Source of the DNA: Crocinitomix sp. | Lineage (GTDB): Bacteria; Bacteroidota; Bacteroidia; Flavobacteriales_D; Crocinitomicaceae | NCBI GenBank assembly: GCA_020849935.1 | Contig: JADZFJ010000155.1 | Location: forward strand, 1-8,490 | Direction: 5' to 3' | DNA length: 8,490 nucleotides | Shown here: positions 1 through 6,847 of the stretch, in pieces | Layout: the number at the start of each line of letters is the position of its first letter | Numbering within the stretch: position 1 is the first letter of the stretch | The notes under the pieces: generated by a model | The model's database searches: none | Told to the model about the DNA's origin: nothing | Seen by the model: only the letters and a program-made list of their open reading frames with translations | Position numbers and translations under genes: made by a program

Positions 1-1021
1 CTAATTGAATGAATGCATATCCCAAATTATCAAGCGCATAGGCATAGTTTGGAAGAATCTGAATTGAATTTTCGAAAAAAGCTACCCCTTCCTTATAATT
101 CTTCAAACGCACATTAAAATAACCCAAGTTATTGTAGACTTCTGCTTTTAATCTTTCGTCCTTTGTGAGTGTTAGAATTGACTGTAGATTGGAGATTGCT
201 TTTTCAAATTCATTTTGGATGTATAAATCATAAGCCTTTACAAAAAGGTCTTTGGCTTTTAACTCTTTTTTATTATAAAGTGTACTTGGATTAATTGTTA
301 AATAGTTGATCGCTAGTGCGAATTGTTTTTTCAAATCCTTCGTCAAATTATCTTTCCATAGCGGAGAATCCTGCTCGATTAATTTTGAAAAATTGGCCAA
401 TGCAAAAGCCATGACCTCCATAGGCATTTGAGAACTATAATTCCATTTGGTTTCCCAAACACCATCTGTTTCTCGAACTGTCTCATTTAAATTTTGATAA
501 AGTATAACGCCAAAACCAAAATAAACCCCTGCGAGGTATATAAACAAATCGGTTTCTTTACCTGTATCGTAGTGTAGTTTATTATCGGTTAATTTTATTT
601 TGATAAATTCATGAATCAAACTATAAATAAGTCTTTTTGGGTGATTTATAAGACTATTTGGCACGTAGATTTTGTAGCCCTTCTCCAATATTTCCAAAGT
701 TGATTCAAACGGTATTCCATCAATCACATAAGGCACGCCGTTAGTATCTCGCAGATCCTTGATCAATTCAACAGAAATCTTTTTTTCTTGAATTTGAAAG
801 AGATGAGACAAATCCTTGATTATATTTTCGATCAAAACGACATCCTTACTGAAAGTGGCTAGAAAATATTTTTTTGTGATGAGAAATTGATCGCTTTCTC
901 GATATGGATAACCAAAAACATCGATTAACCATGCAAAATTTTCCTCTACCCAAATCCGATCTTGATCTGTGAGTTGAAATGTGGTGTTTTCTTTATTTTT
1001 AAAGAAATTGAATAATTTCAT
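1..1021 (-). CDS. TPR-repeat protein with a degenerate metallopeptidase-like N-terminal region (partial, 3' end outside window)
   Basis: I translated this minus-strand frame by hand. It opens with ATG at 1021-1019 and stays open for 340 codons to the window edge, so the C-terminus is missing. Residues about 255-286, 292-325 and 326 onward look like tetratricopeptide repeats; the second has the typical N-N-L-G-Y, Y-x-x-G and P-N-Y positions. TPRs usually mediate protein contacts. Residues about 15-215 form a separate domain. It contains HEFIK (137-141), followed by an acidic segment and LFIYLAGVYFGFGV (159-172). This layout resembles bacterial proteins with an HELAH-type zinc site followed by a conserved acidic helix, but the second histidine is Lys141, so protease activity is unlikely. 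No signal peptide or membrane span is seen, so it is probably cytoplasmic. The coding call is firm. The metallopeptidase relationship is inferred from memory of related sequences, and the function is unknown. Confidence 0.85.
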   Translation of the reverse strand, partial: MKLFNFFKNKENTTFQLTDQDRIWVEENFAWLIDVFGYPYRESDQFLITKKYFLATFSKDVVLIENIIKDLSHLFQIQEKKISVELIKDLRDTNGVPYVIDGIPFESTLEILEKGYKIYVPNSLINHPKRLIYSLIHEFIKIKLTDNKLHYDTGKETDLFIYLAGVYFGFGVILYQNLNETVRETDGVWETKWNYSSQMPMEVMAFALANFSKLIEQDSPLWKDNLTKDLKKQFALAINYLTINPSTLYNKKELKAKDLFVKAYDLYIQNEFEKAISNLQSILTLTKDERLKAEVYNNLGYFNVRLKNYKEGVAFFENSIQILPNYAYALDNLGYAFIQL

Positions 1022-1045
1022 GGTGAAAATTTAATTTTTTGTGTC

Positions 1046-1118
1046 TTGTTTAGATTTGCTATATATTCATTACTAAAGTTATTTTCCGAAGAGATGGTGG
1101 ATCTACGAATCTAAACAA
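1046..1118. repeat. 11-bp perfect inverted repeat upstream of the TPR gene
   Basis: TTGTTTAGATT at 1046-1056 is repeated as its exact reverse complement AATCTAAACAA at 1108-1118, with 51 bases between the arms. It lies in the 156-base gap between the stop of the exported-protein gene and the start of the TPR gene (25 bases from that start). It could form a hairpin in the TPR-gene leader or act as paired binding sites for a regulator. I found no convincing Bacteroidota promoter (TTG, then TAnnTTTG) in this gap. In an AT-rich sequence, chance occurrence is possible. Confidence 0.35.
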
Positions 1119-1177
1119 AAACTGACAAAAATTGGCCACAGTTGTTACTTCATTTTGAGGTTAACACCAAAAAACCA

Positions 1178-1969
1178 TTATTTTGAAGTCTTGGCAAATT
1201 TGGTCACCGTTTCTTCAGAACTTTCGTAGTCCGCAAAACAGCCTTCATGGATCTTTGTGAATGGGTTTTGTTGAAAGCATTTTTTCATCCAAGCTTCTAT
1301 TTGCTCTTGATCGGTGAATTTTTCTTTATTTCGTAAGTAATATTCGATTGCGCAAAACCGGGTTGAAGGGTTCTTGGAATGCATGAGTAAACGAATTTCT
1401 TCGGTTGTGAATTGATCACAAACTTGAAAAAATTCGACCCTTTTGGCCTGATAGGGTTCTAAACAACACACAGTCATAAAATACTTGGCTTGAGAAGATA
1501 AACTGTCGTATGTGTAACGTCCAGTATAATAAGCGACTGGTTTGAACAATTCGCCCGTATTGAACGAATAGGGCATTAAATGACTATTTGTTTCTTTAAA
1601 CTTATTGCCATACCATTTTTTATATTTTTTGATGAGAAATTTTTGTTTTGGAAGTTCTGCATAAATCTCATAGCTAACGACATTTGTTTGGTCATAAAAA
1701 ATAATGGCCATGAGTGAAATATATCCTCCATGTCTGACTTTATTTTTCTTTATCCATCCAAAACCAAGATTTTCATTTAATACACCGCCATTATTGGAAT
1801 TCCCTTCGTCAAAAAAAGCGGTGATGGCTTTTACATCCGAAAATTCTAAACTCACCAATTCCAAAATCAAAGCTTTGTCCTTTTTTTGCCAAGAGGGATG
1901 ACACCCCGCACCATTTAATGAAAAGGTCAGCGAAATGAATAAAAAAGTTATGCTTAAAAAATTAATCAT
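1178..1969 (-). CDS. Exported protein of unknown function
   Basis: This is a 263-residue protein starting at ATG 1969-1967. Residues 1-22 are a hydrophobic signal sequence with almost no charge, ending N-G-A-G before Cys23. Cys23 could be a lipoprotein cysteine, but Gly at -3 is not a standard lipobox, so cleavage by signal peptidase I is equally possible. The mature part has a mixed alpha/beta look. A C-terminal segment (about 188-258) starts with the helix T-T-E-E-I-R-L-L-M-H-S-K-N-P-S and ends with H-E-G-C-F-A-D-Y-E. I recall similar endings in uncharacterised Bacteroidota proteins but cannot name the family. There are seven cysteines in all, including adjacent Cys168 and Cys169, and six lie in the mature part after Cys23. 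No catalytic motif is evident. It is a single gene with its own intergenic regions on both sides. No clear terminator follows its stop. Confidence 0.8.
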   Translation of the reverse strand: MINFLSITFLFISLTFSLNGAGCHPSWQKKDKALILELVSLEFSDVKAITAFFDEGNSNNGGVLNENLGFGWIKKNKVRHGGYISLMAIIFYDQTNVVSYEIYAELPKQKFLIKKYKKWYGNKFKETNSHLMPYSFNTGELFKPVAYYTGRYTYDSLSSQAKYFMTVCCLEPYQAKRVEFFQVCDQFTTEEIRLLMHSKNPSTRFCAIEYYLRNKEKFTDQEQIEAWMKKCFQQNPFTKIHEGCFADYESSEETVTKFAKTSK

Positions 1970-2090
1970 AAAAATTTAGCGAGTGCTCTAGATCCTAGCT
2001 TTAATGATTTAAAACGATGGTAACTAGAGAAATATTTCATTTATGAAGTGTTTAATTTTTTTAGAAAAGAAAAAGTTGTGAAGAAGGCAA

Positions 2091-2239
2091 AACTTAATAC
2101 CCCTGATAGCAGCGGTAGCTTGGCGTTTTGTTGCATTTAGCCAATGGGTTGTTTGCACGTGACCAGCGGAAACGGGCAAAACATCCCTAATTGGCTTAGG
2201 CAACATGACGGCAACTTTAGCGAATAGCAGGATTAGGTT
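2091..2239 (+). ncRNA. Long structured hairpin element, resembling the Flavo-1-type intergenic elements of flavobacteria
   Basis: About 149 nt fold into one long imperfect hairpin. The outer stem is AACTTAAT (2091-2098) with ATTAGGTT (2232-2239), then CCTG (2102-2105) with CAGG (2228-2231). Further in, TGTTGC (2129-2134) pairs with GCAACA (2200-2205). AGCCAAT (2139-2145) pairs with ATTGGCT (2190-2196). GGG (2146-2148) pairs with CCC (2185-2187), and TGTTT (2150-2154) with AAACA (2178-2182). The ends read CCCTGATAGCAGCGG and AGCGAATAGCAGG on the plus strand. I recall this end pattern from hairpins between flavobacterial genes. Flavo-1 is my candidate name, from memory and without a search. The plus orientation rests on that memory, because a hairpin alone does not fix the strand. 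It explains most of a 322-base gap without a convincing protein gene. The role could be a structured RNA or an interspersed repeat. Confidence 0.55.
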
Positions 2240-2240
2240 C

Positions 2241-2269
2241 AAAAAAAAAGGGTCACCATACGGCAACCC
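2241..2269 (-). terminator. Rho-independent terminator of the T9SS-cargo gene
   Basis: On the minus strand, 22 bases after the TAA stop at 2292, GGGTTGCC (2269-2262) pairs with GGTGACCC (2257-2250) around a GTAT loop. The stem is eight pairs, six Watson-Crick and two G-T wobbles. It is followed directly by nine T residues (2249-2241). This is a textbook intrinsic terminator and it ends the single-gene unit. On the plus strand the tract is A-rich on the wrong side, so it would not terminate plus-strand transcription. Confidence 0.85.
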
Positions 2270-2291
2270 CCTTCTTGTGTGTGAAGTGATT

Positions 2292-4313
2292 TTATTCGAT
2301 CACTAATTTTTTAATTTCTAGGTTTGTACCTTTTAGAATGTGTACAGTATAAAACCCTGTTTGAATGGTGGATAATTCCATTGGTAAAATGTATTTCCCA
2401 TTTAAAACACCATAATTTCTTTCAGTTACTAAGCGACCATCCATATCGAATAAACGAACGGTTACGTTTTCATTTTCAACGTTTCCGAGATCGATATTGG
2501 TGGTTTCGGCTGCTGGATTTGGATATAAATTGGTGGCTGAATTAACCATTACATTTGTTTCTAAACCTACATACCCATTGGTAACTGCTTCGTCCATAGA
2601 GGCAAAACCTGCATTGTCAATTGTTTGGTCAGGTGCGACTAAAATGCCAACTAAATGAACTTCGTCTAAATTCCAAGTTGGATCGATTGCTACGGTAAAT
2701 CCGACCGCATGTACCTCGCCAGCGTCCACAGTTGCAGGAAAACTTCCAACCATTCCGCCGAAACTTGGTAAAATTGTTCGCGCTACGTGATCGTACACCA
2801 TATCGGCCGCAGGAACTGGATTTGGTAAGGATTCATAACCGCCCATTGCACCTGATCCGCCACCTGCGTAATAATTTGCTTGGTTGAATCCGCTGCCAGT
2901 ACCCGTAACTCCATCTTCAATAACTACCAATGCCAAACGGTAATCGCCTGTGATTCCTTCTAAAAATTCGGCACTTACCGAAACATCCATTGAAGTTGCG
3001 CCATCAGTATAGTTAGAACCTACGGTTAATACTGCTTTTGGAGCAAGAACCACTTGATCTAAAAATTTAGATTCTACCCCAGAAGGATCGTCGCTTGGAC
3101 CACGATCAACCAACATACTTGGGTAACCATCAATAAATGCACCAATTGGCGTGTCGTACGCTTCGATGGTCATTGGATCGCCGTTATGAACTGCTATTCC
3201 AATAAAATGATCTGGATAATTCACCGCCATTTTTTCTAAATAAACAGCACCACGTGGGCACCATCCACACCACGTTCCTGTTGCTTCCTCACCAACGACA
3301 ATTTTACCAAAAGCAGGTACAATTGGATTTAAAACAGTGGTTTTAATATCATCATCACCGTCATCATCTGAATCTGTTCCATTTACATTTGAAATGGTTG
3401 CAACGATGTCATTTTCGCCTGGCATTAAGGTAAAAACCTCAGCAAAATCCACTTGATATGAATTTAATGAAGTAATGTTTACACCAGTTACGACTTTTGT
3501 ATACGTTGTGCCATCGTAGGTGATATCCAAATCGAAAGAAGTGATTGCGCTTGTTCCTAAATTTCGAACCATTACCGAAGGAATAAAATCCATTCCTGCT
3601 AAACCGTTGGTGTTTTTAATTTCTGTTACTGCACCATTTCGTGTTGGTAAGGTATAGGCAACATGCTCGTAGGCAACATCATCCATATAAAATCCTGATT
3701 GGTTGTTTCCACCAGCTGCGCTGTTTACCGGAAATAAATCAACCGATGCCACTTTATTGTTTGGATTTGAGAATACACCTTGTGAAACTCCATCAATCAA
3801 TAATTCCCAATCGTTGGTATTTAAATTAACTTGAATTGTCAATAAAAACCATGTTTCACTTGGGTAAGTTGTTTCGATTAAGGTTCCTGCTCCAGCATCT
3901 AGTAGCAATCGACCGTCGTTCACCATTTGACAATTTAAGGTATATAATCCACCGGGAATTAAGGTTCCTTGGAAATTAAAATAAGCCCCTTTATTGTCTT
4001 CGACGTAAAAATTAGATTCGAAGGTAAAAGTTCCTGTGGTATGCACCCCGCCAAAAGGTACCAGAACATCTTGAGGTCCGCCAGTTGGAGAGGTAGAAGA
4101 AAAGTAGATTGAATTTGAACCACTTGCAGCTTCAAGATCGGTTACTTTTACATCTTCAACCCCACCTTCTGCACCACTCCAAGTAGTCCATTCGGTAGAG
4201 ATAACGCCCATGTATGCGCCAACAGTACGTGCGTCAAAATTCTCGGACATTGATTGTCCAAATGCTCCTGCGTAAGCAACAAGCGCAAAGCCAAATAAAT
4301 AGATTTTTTTCAT
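2292..4313 (-). CDS. Secreted Omp28-like protein with a thioredoxin-type CGWC motif and a T9SS type A sorting domain
   Basis: This is a 673-residue exported protein. ATG 4313-4311 is preferred over one ten codons upstream because it begins a clean signal peptide (residues 1-20, M-K-K then a hydrophobic core, ending A-F-G-Q). It also lies downstream of the candidate promoter. Residues about 21-218 are beta-rich and resemble a LamG/concanavalin-like fold, with W-E-L-L-I-D-G and F-Y-M-D-D-V. Residues about 222-330 look like an Ig/CARDB-type domain ending in an Asp-rich stretch (314-322). Residues about 336-585 match the Omp28 type: a thioredoxin-like region with C349-G-W-C352 and a probable cis-proline at Y-P398-S, then a beta-rich tail. 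Residues about 592-673 are a type A C-terminal sorting domain starting at Y-P-N-P (597-600) and ending K-K-L-V-I-E. It should pass the outer membrane by type IX secretion and be anchored or released there. A redox or adhesion role is inferred. It forms a single-gene unit. Confidence 0.92.
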   Translation of the reverse strand: MKKIYLFGFALVAYAGAFGQSMSENFDARTVGAYMGVISTEWTTWSGAEGGVEDVKVTDLEAASGSNSIYFSSTSPTGGPQDVLVPFGGVHTTGTFTFESNFYVEDNKGAYFNFQGTLIPGGLYTLNCQMVNDGRLLLDAGAGTLIETTYPSETWFLLTIQVNLNTNDWELLIDGVSQGVFSNPNNKVASVDLFPVNSAAGGNNQSGFYMDDVAYEHVAYTLPTRNGAVTEIKNTNGLAGMDFIPSVMVRNLGTSAITSFDLDITYDGTTYTKVVTGVNITSLNSYQVDFAEVFTLMPGENDIVATISNVNGTDSDDDGDDDIKTTVLNPIVPAFGKIVVGEEATGTWCGWCPRGAVYLEKMAVNYPDHFIGIAVHNGDPMTIEAYDTPIGAFIDGYPSMLVDRGPSDDPSGVESKFLDQVVLAPKAVLTVGSNYTDGATSMDVSVSAEFLEGITGDYRLALVVIEDGVTGTGSGFNQANYYAGGGSGAMGGYESLPNPVPAADMVYDHVARTILPSFGGMVGSFPATVDAGEVHAVGFTVAIDPTWNLDEVHLVGILVAPDQTIDNAGFASMDEAVTNGYVGLETNVMVNSATNLYPNPAAETTNIDLGNVENENVTVRLFDMDGRLVTERNYGVLNGKYILPMELSTIQTGFYTVHILKGTNLEIKKLVIE

Positions 4314-4331
4314 GATTGTAATAATTTGTAA

Positions 4332-4362
4332 CGAATTTAACAATTAATCCGTTTGACACCAA
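4332..4362 (-). promoter_or_regulatory. Candidate Bacteroidota-type promoter for the T9SS-cargo gene
   Basis: Read on the minus strand, TTG (4362-4360) is followed after 20 bases by TAAATTCG (4339-4332). That is one mismatch from the Bacteroidota -7 consensus TAnnTTTG, with the usual spacing to the -33 TTG. Transcription would begin near 4326, leaving a leader of about 13 nt before the chosen ATG at 4313. The upstream alternative ATG at 4343 would lie inside the promoter, which supports the shorter protein. It is based on pattern matching only. Confidence 0.4.
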
Positions 4363-4388
4363 TAAAAGAACCCGACATTCTTGTATTC

Positions 4389-5144
4389 TTATTTCCGAAT
4401 AAATTGGATGATTTTGGAAATTGGTTTACGTATAAAGGTAAAGAGTCCCGGTTTTAGGCCATTCATTCGCCAAGCCATGCGATCTTCTTTGTTGGCATTA
4501 ATCCTGTTTTTTAAGGATGCATTGCTCGCTCCACCTGTTCGCATTTTAACAATGACTTTGGGAAGATAATTGATTTTAATTTGCTCTTTATGAATTAATC
4601 GCAACATTAACTCATAATCCGCTGCCGATTTAAGTTGAAGGGAATAATTGCCGTATTTTTGATAACACTCACTTTTCACAAAAAAAGTAGGATGTGGCGG
4701 CATCCAGCCCTTTTTAAAATCGCCTTGGTGATAATTCCCCGATTTCCATAACCTTGTGATTCTATTGGTATCAATGGCATCCACATAAACTAAATCGGCA
4801 TAAACACCTTGAATGCTGGGTGTGAATTGTGCAACAATAGAAGAAATCACCGTCGAATCGGCATAAAAATCGTCAGAATTTAAGATTCCAATAATGTCGC
4901 CAGTAGCTATAGCGATTCCTTTGTTCATGGCGTCATAAATTCCTTTGTCTTTTTCCGAAATTACTTGGGCTATTTTATCTTGATATTTTTCAACGATTTG
5001 CAAGGTCGAATCCTTGGACGCGCCATCAATGATCACGTATTCGATGTTTGGATAATCTTGAGAAAGCACCGATTTAATTGTGTCCTCGATGGTTTTCTCA
5101 GAATTATAGGAAACGGTGATGATCGAAACTTTCATGGTGCTCAT
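4389..5144 (-). CDS. Family 2 glycosyltransferase
   Basis: This 251-residue GT-A fold enzyme transfers a sugar from a nucleotide-sugar donor to a growing polysaccharide repeat unit on the cytoplasmic side of the membrane. The N-terminus M-K-V-S-I-I-T-V-S-Y-N is the standard GT2 opening. Also typical are I-I-D-G (38-41), E-K-D-K-G-I-Y-D-A-M-N-K-G (64-76), the metal/nucleotide-binding N-S-D-D (89-92), M-P-P-H-P-T-F-F (148-155) and the acceptor-side A-A-D-Y-E-L-M-L (174-181). It has no transmembrane segment, and the length is normal for the soluble WcaA/WcaE-like subgroup. ATG 5144 lies one base after the stop of the acyltransferase gene; a second ATG three codons later (5135-5133) would also fit. 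It is the last gene of the polysaccharide operon in this window. Donor and acceptor sugars cannot be read from the sequence. Confidence 0.93.
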   Translation of the reverse strand: MSTMKVSIITVSYNSEKTIEDTIKSVLSQDYPNIEYVIIDGASKDSTLQIVEKYQDKIAQVISEKDKGIYDAMNKGIAIATGDIIGILNSDDFYADSTVISSIVAQFTPSIQGVYADLVYVDAIDTNRITRLWKSGNYHQGDFKKGWMPPHPTFFVKSECYQKYGNYSLQLKSAADYELMLRLIHKEQIKINYLPKVIVKMRTGGASNASLKNRINANKEDRMAWRMNGLKPGLFTFIRKPISKIIQFIRK

Positions 5145-5145
5145 T

Positions 5146-5691
5146 TTATTCCATCACGCGGTTACGCACGAAGGTTGCAGGATTTCCTTTGTAGATTTTG
5201 TAGGCTTCTAAATTAGCAGATGCGACAGAACCACTTGTCAAAATGGCATGTGAATGACAAGTAACTCCCCCAGTTACAATGGCTTTCGCCCCAATCCAAA
5301 CCCCATCTTCGAGGATGATTTCTTTCACTATTAAGTCGAATGTCGATTTTTTATAATTGTGATTTCCAGCTAAAAGTAAGGCACCTTGTGAGATACATAC
5401 ATTTGCGCCAATGCTAACCTTGCCTAAATTGTCGATCCAAACATCTTCGCCAATCCAACTGAAATCACCTATTTCTAAAAACCAAGGATATTTGACATTT
5501 ACCCCCGGTTTAATCACCACTTTTTTGCCGATTTTAGCGCCAAATAATCGCAGAACCGAACGTCTTAAACCGCTAAATGGATTGTATTTATTGACCATAA
5601 AAAACAAGTTAAAAAAATACCAAAGGGCTCTTTTTAACCTATTTCCAGGAAAATAGTTTTTGTTCGAATATTGACCCAACTCAACAGGCAT
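5146..5691 (-). CDS. WcaF-type hexapeptide-repeat acyltransferase
   Basis: This is a left-handed beta-helix acyltransferase, probably an O-acetyltransferase that uses acetyl-CoA to modify a sugar of the polysaccharide. I chose ATG 5691 (181 residues) because the WcaF family is usually about 180 residues and starts just before a Gly-x-Tyr-x-N type motif. An ATG eight codons upstream (5715) would give 189 residues and a 35-base overlap instead of 11. Hexapeptide-repeat turns run from about residue 55 to 165, for example I-G-K-K-V-V-I-K-P-G and G-V-W-I-G-A-K-A-I-V. The likely catalytic histidine is H111 in G-N-H-N-Y, matching the G-S-H-D-Y position of WcaF relatives. The C-terminal Y-K-G-N-P-A (167-172) is the usual family ending. 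A hydrophobic stretch near the N-terminus (about 23-33) may sit at the membrane. It lies between two glycosyltransferase genes in a coupled operon. Confidence 0.9.
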   Translation of the reverse strand: MPVELGQYSNKNYFPGNRLKRALWYFFNLFFMVNKYNPFSGLRRSVLRLFGAKIGKKVVIKPGVNVKYPWFLEIGDFSWIGEDVWIDNLGKVSIGANVCISQGALLLAGNHNYKKSTFDLIVKEIILEDGVWIGAKAIVTGGVTCHSHAILTSGSVASANLEAYKIYKGNPATFVRNRVME

Positions 5692-6847
5692 TGTAGAACA
5701 TGTTTCGATTGGCATTAATTATTTTCTCGTCGCAGATTTCATTTTTAAAAAATGTGTACGATTCGCGCACCATGGTCAAATATTGCTCAGGCGACAAATC
5801 AACCGCTTGTTGAATAGCATCGACTAAGTTTTTCTGCTCGGAAATGTCCACGTCCCAGCCTAAATTACGGACCAGAAGATTTTTCCAAGGAGTATTTTTA
5901 CTCACAATTACCGGACACCCATTCGCCCATGATTCGACGATTGCATGTCCATAATTTTCGTGCTTAGTTGGCAAGATAAAAAAATCGGCATACAAAAAGG
6001 TTTGACTTAAAACAGAAGGATTTAAAACGCCTTTGTACTCAATTTTAATATTATTGTATGTTTTTATACTTGGTTCTAATTTTTTAAAATAATCCAAATC
6101 TTCGATGTTTCCATAAATGTGGAACTCGACATTTTCGGTAGTTTTAATTTGACTTAAGGCGCGAATTGCCAAGTGTAAGTTTTTCTTTTTCGTAATTCGG
6201 CTGATAAAAATAAATCGTTTAACACCTGTTGTTCGTTTGACAATAATTTGCTCTAAATCTAATTGTTGAGCCGTCGGGATGTTTTGAGCAACAACCACAT
6301 TTGCATTTGCCCCATATACTTTTCTGATCTCAAATTCTTCATCAATCGTGGATGCATGCCATGTCACGCGTTTGTAAAACCCGAGTAATTTGGTCAATTT
6401 TAAAAAGAGTTGTTTTTTGACTTTTTTAATCTCTAAAGCACCCTCCCCTAACATGCCTCGCGGAGCAATGATGATGGGGATTTTTTTCACAAGGGTCATT
6501 GGAACAAGCGTGTACAACCTTGAAAACAAACTATTCAGGTAAATTACATCCGGATTGATTTCGAGAATATTTCCTTTGATGGCAGAGGGTATCATCGAAT
6601 CCTTGCACATGTATTTGAGCATCACCCCATCTTTATCGAACCATTGGTCCAACTCAACGTCTTTATAAGGTTCGGTATCTCCTAGGTCATAAGCGCTGGT
6701 CAAAATATAAAATTCAAACTCGTCCTTTAAAGCATTGACAATATTTGCCACCGAACGGATAGGTCCACCTGCCTTAAAACCAGGTTCGTACCAATCCAAA
6801 CAGATCAACACTCTTTTAAGTCCTATTTCTTTATCCGGTAATTCCAT
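5681..6847 (-). CDS. Family 4 glycosyltransferase
   Basis: This 388-residue GT-B fold, retaining glycosyltransferase probably adds one sugar to a lipid-linked polysaccharide repeat unit in the cytoplasm. The N-terminal domain has L-D-W-Y-E-P-G-F-K-A-G-G-P (17-29), a glycine loop typical of the acceptor side, and A-P-R-G-M-L-G-E-G-A-L (128-138). The C-terminal donor domain begins near F-I-S-R-I-T-K-K-K-N (214-223). It carries the E-x7-E signature in H-E-N-Y-G-H-A-I-V-E-S-W-A (E297 and E305), followed by N-G-C-P-V-I-V-S. Length is normal and no truncation is visible. ATG 6847 is the only good ATG start and overlaps the end of the asparagine synthase gene by 17 bases. The stop overlaps the acyltransferase start by 11 bases, an arrangement that usually couples translation. 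Sugar specificity is not predictable here. Confidence 0.93.
   Translation of the reverse strand: MELPDKEIGLKRVLICLDWYEPGFKAGGPIRSVANIVNALKDEFEFYILTSAYDLGDTEPYKDVELDQWFDKDGVMLKYMCKDSMIPSAIKGNILEINPDVIYLNSLFSRLYTLVPMTLVKKIPIIIAPRGMLGEGALEIKKVKKQLFLKLTKLLGFYKRVTWHASTIDEEFEIRKVYGANANVVVAQNIPTAQQLDLEQIIVKRTTGVKRFIFISRITKKKNLHLAIRALSQIKTTENVEFHIYGNIEDLDYFKKLEPSIKTYNNIKIEYKGVLNPSVLSQTFLYADFFILPTKHENYGHAIVESWANGCPVIVSKNTPWKNLLVRNLGWDVDISEQKNLVDAIQQAVDLSPEQYLTMVRESYTFFKNEICDEKIINANRNMFYNAC

Noticed and set aside
1073..1081. TAACTTTAG on the minus strand as a -7 promoter element for the TPR gene
   Set aside because: No TTG lies 19-21 bases upstream, so the -33 half is missing.
1704..1901. Short plus-strand open frame opposite the exported-protein gene
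   Set aside because: It lies entirely antisense to a coherent coding gene and shows no domain or start context; treated as a shadow frame. The same applies to the plus-strand frames at 2324-2545, 3641-3829, 4381-4569, 4965-5216 and 5411-5656.
2036..2047. TTCAT-TT-ATGAA palindrome upstream of the exported-protein gene
   Set aside because: Five-base arms in AT-rich DNA are expected by chance, and no promoter is recognisable next to it.
2024..2266. 80-codon minus-strand open frame
   Set aside because: It starts inside the terminator hairpin and spans the long structured element; its composition follows the stem arms rather than a protein pattern, and nothing in the translation resembles a known domain.
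4358..4386. Possible terminator after the GT2 gene (AAGAA/TTCTT around a 7-base loop, then TTTT)
   Set aside because: The stem is only five A-T-rich pairs and overlaps the candidate promoter; too weak to annotate.
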